A stretch of DNA of 64,000 nt from CAZCVI01 sp964502145 (GTDB lineage Bacteria; Acidobacteriota; Aminicenantia; UBA2199). A program made the position numbers and the translations under genes. The DNA lies in assembly GCA_964502145.1 (NCBI GenBank), contig CAZCVI010000034.1, positions 1-64,000 on the forward strand, given 5' to 3'. The notes beneath the pieces were generated by a model. The model ran no database searches. It was not told the DNA's origin and saw only the letters and a program-made list of their open reading frames with translations. Positions 62,101 through 64,000 of this stretch are shown here, piece by piece; positions within the stretch are counted from its first letter, which is position 1; each line of letters starts with the position of its first letter.

Positions 62101-62640
62101 TTCCTTGAATTTTCCTGTTTCTTCCGGGCGAGTATTTGGCAAGGGATTAATAGAAACGCCTTCTCCTGCGCTATAGTTGGGGGTAGATGTGGTGTTTTTA
62201 TTTGGTAGAGAATCGTGAATGAGCGTTGCCAAGTTAGCCAGTGCAATTTCTGCTTGGTTTTTTTTTAATATGGATAAGGGTGATCCCTCTGTAGGAAACA
62301 ATCGAGGTTTCTCCAGCCATTTTACTGCCTGCCAGGGGCAAGGTTTCACAATCACGGGCACCACTGTGATAACTTGAGTTTTCTGATGCTTCAAGATGAG
62401 AGGGACTACTTTTTTTAAAAAGAACTCGGAGGTCAGGAAGTTACCGGTAATCATCATCACTACCACTTTGGCATTTTCCAGTTCTTTTTTAATATGGGGT
62501 AACCATCTATTCCCGACTTGAATGTCCAGATCGTTCCATAATTTTAAATGGTTTTCTTTTTCCAAAATACCCAGGTGCCTGACCACCCGATTTTTCCACC
62601 ATTCATCCTTGTGACTATAAATTATAAAAACTGTCTCCAT
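59188..62640 (-). CDS. TIR-WD40-ROC-COR-Zn ribbon-DUF4365 multidomain protein
   Basis: A 1150-residue protein with, in order: TIR domain (1-145; VFIIYSHKDEWW), seven-unit WD40 propeller (185-475), ROC Ras-like GTPase (490-655; P-loop VIVGESEVGKTGLF, switch WLWDFAGQPDYR, SARCD in place of NKxD), COR-like region (665-895), a zinc ribbon (CPKC at about 933 and CCRC at about 959) and a C-terminal DUF4365 nuclease-like domain (990-1110; RDWGIDAEIEF and YLQLKSGDSY, a PD-(D/E)XK pattern). The TIR catalytic glutamate position is valine (residue 74 from this start). The start at 62640 has TGAGGT 5 bp upstream. I know of no described protein with this domain order. Confidence 0.88.
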   Translation of the reverse strand: METVFIIYSHKDEWWKNRVVRHLGILEKENHLKLWNDLDIQVGNRWLPHIKKELENAKVVVMMITGNFLTSEFFLKKVVPLILKHQKTQVITVVPVIVKPCPWQAVKWLEKPRLFPTEGSPLSILKKNQAEIALANLATLIHDSLPNKNTTSTPNYSAGEGVSINPLPNTRPEETGKFKEIKVLNGHLGAVMAVEVSPDGKCVISGSWDKTVKIWNIETGECLKTLKGHSADIQSLAVFPDGLKIASASRDRTLKIWDIRSGNCLTTLEGHEGEVTSVSISPDGKRIISGSNDKTIKVWNSETNEYMLALNGHKKWIGWWATAFFSDSKTIVSGSWDNTIRMWDIENGVCLSTMGGHSGAIFCTVISPDGKTIVSGSSDYTIGIWDVSTKQLIRILEGHLDIVYCIKIIANGKQVISGSKDGTLNIWDIKSGRCLVTQKILGGAILGMAVTPDQKTVVIGTGENTVRFLNIPAVNDDRYYDISSTSCASAKVVIVGESEVGKTGLFIRLIEGRWEQTEPTHRMKIQQLELDKNILLPEEVDACIAREIWLWDFAGQPDYRLINQLFMDETSLALVLLDPRRSNPFENLSHWEKALNAAVKHPYAKILVSARCDRSGSDAKDKIINRYSTKMGYHHFLTTSAKEDIRCKELKMLIAKHIPWEQIKEVSTTKLLKTLKDAILDIKCGGMVLVQISALQQQLKLKLPETKFDEKEFLAAIVLLENQGLIMKLAFGDFILLQPEYINQYASAVVSLARESSDEIGSVSKNELLEGKLDFRGMNRLDRDNEKILLIAMLKILIDRCLCFEEDTSKGPQLIFPSYFNRDRPDQPKHPNIHVIYNFSGPLEEIYSTLVVRLYYTSDFEKYELWKNAADFTTHSGKQVGLLLETAKDDSGILKIYFDPDVPDETKVSFINYIHRHLHKKGKILERQRVYVCPKCNTSVESHYSIKMRLQEGLNDIGCCRCDARIPLIDSIELKFASNEPLSSVQTMDKRAQSKFENKRLEQLLVGQVMTITSLAGQIYRDLTSRDWGIDAEIEFTNQKGEADGKRLYLQLKSGDSYLRKRKRDGKEIFYIKKKRHITYWQSHAYPVMLVIRNSKEEIRWMNITKYLKEHEKEARDIVFDGELFTVENLLIQRNRYLSEMIELGEMEKN

Positions 62641-62674
62641 CACAGACCTCATGTTTTTATTATATTATTAAGGA

Positions 62675-62706
62675 ATAGTATACACCATTTGGAGAAAAAA
62701 AGCATC
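62675..62706 (-). promoter_or_regulatory. Upstream box of the TIR-ROC gene, matching the other TIR gene
   Basis: Read on the minus strand: GATGCTTTTTTT, about 10 bp, GTGTATACTAT, with TATACT at 62682-62677. The same box precedes the TIR gene at 44152. Spacing to the start codon is similar (about 37-40 bp). Confidence 0.5.
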
Positions 62707-62968
62707 TTTTTTTTAAGTAGACAAGAAAATTTCTTAGAATTGGCATGTCATTGTCTTTCCCAGAGGTGCAGAAATAAAGGGCAGAAATTATTGCTGTCTG
62801 ACCTGCCCGTTTCCATATATCGTGATACCACTTATGGCATGTTTGCACTTTCAACCATAAGTAGGGAATAGGATGATAACCCCGTCTATCAAGCTTCGAC
62901 TGACCTATATTTAAAAATAAAAGTTGATTTTTAAAAAAAAAGGATTAAAATATAATGTGAAAAACAAA
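62707..62968. other. Divergent intergenic region
   Basis: No gene supported between the minus-strand TIR-ROC gene and the plus-strand peptide/propeller pair. The plus-strand promoter should be here, but I do not find a convincing -35/-10 pair; the sequence is AT-rich near the right end. Confidence 0.4.
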
Positions 62969-63109
62969 ATGAACAAGGAAAATATTGGATATCTGCTTTG
63001 TACTTTCGATGCCGAAGGGAAGCGAGAGTTCATGCAAAAATACAGAGGGGTCTCGACTGTTGGCGGATGTTTTCTGACGCCATTAATGACCCCGAAGGAG
63101 ATTCTATGA
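62969..63109 (+). CDS. Short peptide overlapping the propeller gene
   Basis: A 46-residue frame whose stop overlaps the start of the next gene as ATGA, which argues for translation coupling. It ends in VSTVGGCFLTPLMTPKEIL. A GTG 12 bp upstream is an alternative start with AAAGGA before it. I do not recognise the family. Small peptides ahead of 6-bladed-propeller genes are known in Bacteroidota (NVEALA type), and this could be a similar arrangement with a different peptide; the Gly-Gly-Cys could be a cleavage or modification point. All of this is inference. Confidence 0.5.
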   Translation: MNKENIGYLLCTFDAEGKREFMQKYRGVSTVGGCFLTPLMTPKEIL

Positions 63110-64000
63110 ACTCAAGATCCTTAGCCGTATTTTTTTTGCTGATACTCATTTTTGGCGACAATCTGATTTCCGGAGCTGATGTTAAAATCAAAATGGTTGA
63201 AGAATTGGCACTTCCATCTGGTTCAATGCATCCTCAAGAGGTCTGGGATTTCTGTGTGACCGAAGACCAGTTGGTTGTCATCCCGGATAAAATCGCTGGG
63301 AATATAAAAATTTATGAAAATAGAGGGAGAGGTACTTCCCTCGATTTGATTAAAACCATTGGTACAAAGGGTTATGGCAAAGATGGACTGATTAAGCCTT
63401 CGATTTGTTTTTATAACAAAAATGAAGATAAATTGGGTATTCTTGACCTTGGTATAAGAAAAATTTTTTTGTATAACCGTGTGGGGAGAGTCGATTTTAA
63501 ACGGGAAGAGATCGAGATTCCTTGCAGAGGAGGGGCTTATGATATCCAATTGAAAGACAGAACACTATATATTGCCGGATACAAAGTGGATACCAGCAAT
63601 AAAAACGAGGTAAGTTATAGTTTTTATGCCATAGATTTAACGACTCCGGCGAAACCCAAATTCCTCTTGCCTTCAAAAGATTTTTATCACTTTGACGATT
63701 CGGCTTCATTTGGGGAACAGTTTAATCATAAAAATGTTGAATCCATAGGTATCATGGGATCTTTCGATATCCAAAATAATTCCGCGTATGTTGTGTGGCA
63801 AGGAGATTTAAATATTCTTAGAGTAAACATTGATTCAGGCGCACTTGGTCAATCTTTTGGAAAGCAGACAATAAATTACACACTACCCTTTGCATCACAG
63901 AAAGTGGTTGATGCTTACTATGGTTCACCGGATGGTCGCATTCCAAGTGAAAAAGAGAAGATGTCTGTTGTAAAAAATGTCTTTGTTGCGTCCAGGTTCC
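63106..64000 (+). CDS. Secreted 6-bladed beta-propeller-like protein (5' part, runs off the window)
   Basis: An open frame of 298 codons with no stop before the end of the window. AAGGAG lies 5 bp before the ATG, and a signal peptide follows (LAVFFLLILIFGDNLISGA). The body has repeating blade-like phrases (EVWDFCVTEDQLVVIPDK, KLGILDLGIRKIFLYN, GGAYDIQLKDRTLYIAGY, GSFDIQNNSAYVVWQG), which fits the TolB/6-bladed-propeller superfamily. Function unknown. Confidence 0.8.
   Translation, partial: MNSRSLAVFFLLILIFGDNLISGADVKIKMVEELALPSGSMHPQEVWDFCVTEDQLVVIPDKIAGNIKIYENRGRGTSLDLIKTIGTKGYGKDGLIKPSICFYNKNEDKLGILDLGIRKIFLYNRVGRVDFKREEIEIPCRGGAYDIQLKDRTLYIAGYKVDTSNKNEVSYSFYAIDLTTPAKPKFLLPSKDFYHFDDSASFGEQFNHKNVESIGIMGSFDIQNNSAYVVWQGDLNILRVNIDSGALGQSFGKQTINYTLPFASQKVVDAYYGSPDGRIPSEKEKMSVVKNVFVASRF

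Overview
The window reads as a piece of a Gram-negative, anaerobic-type bacterium known only from an assembled (probably metagenomic) sequence: there is a 100-N scaffold gap, lipoprotein signals, OmpA peptidoglycan-binding domains, multiheme c-type cytochromes and a ResB/CcsA (System II) cytochrome c maturation pair. Gene style (paralogous AAA/PD-(D/E)XK proteins, NB-ARC-TPR proteins, long near-identical TPR arrays, 6-bladed propellers) reminds me of Candidatus Aminicenantes or another Acidobacteriota-like lineage, but this is a weak inference with no marker gene search behind it.

Layout. 387-11205 (minus strand) is one tight nine-gene operon: two periplasmic substrate-binding proteins fused to OmpA domains, a VWA lipoprotein, a membrane coiled-coil protein, a PspA/IM30-like coiled-coil protein, a complete NitT/TauT-type ABC transporter (binding protein, permease, ATPase) and an AAA+ ATPase. 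It looks like an envelope-associated machine in which an ABC importer has been combined with membrane-maintenance parts; I know of no described system with this composition. 11857-22397 is an accessory island: an MNT nucleotidyltransferase, antitoxin-like genes, a PIN toxin pair, two large NB-ARC-TPR (NLR-like) proteins with different N-terminal modules (DUF4062+GHKL; SMEK), gene fragments and a chimeric remnant of a third NLR, ending with an AAA/PDDEXK_9 protein.

22640-31997 is mainly energy and envelope metabolism: cobalamin adenosyltransferase, a secreted phosphatase, an 11-heme cytochrome c fused to cytochrome b, CcsA, ResB, a lipoprotein, a GlpG-like rhomboid and a tetraheme cytochrome. 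32093-33049 is a non-coding block bounded by inverted repeats, probably a dead mobile element. 33049-36213 encodes a RuBisCO-like protein with a split transketolase. 36488-43862 is housekeeping: rplU-rpmA-obgE-nadD-rsfS, a degenerate sigma-54-activator-like AAA protein, cysteine desulfurase-thiI and cysE. 44152-49887 is accessory again (TIR-TM protein with a secreted TPR partner, two degraded toxin-antitoxin loci, second AAA/PDDEXK_9 gene). After Spy-like, U32 and a large secreted protein, 55152-62640 (minus) is a second candidate system: TIR-WD40-ROC-COR-Zn ribbon-DUF4365, nSTAND1-TM-WD40, and a thioredoxin-like protein. The right edge holds a short peptide gene overlapping a truncated 6-bladed-propeller gene.

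Threaded through the intergenic spaces is a set of long hairpins built from 9-bp tandem repeats of at least six unrelated sequence families, some of which share the same flanking ends. Three layers therefore deserve attention: the ABC/PspA/VWA/AAA operon, the NLR/ROC conflict genes with swapped effector domains, and the period-9 hairpin elements.
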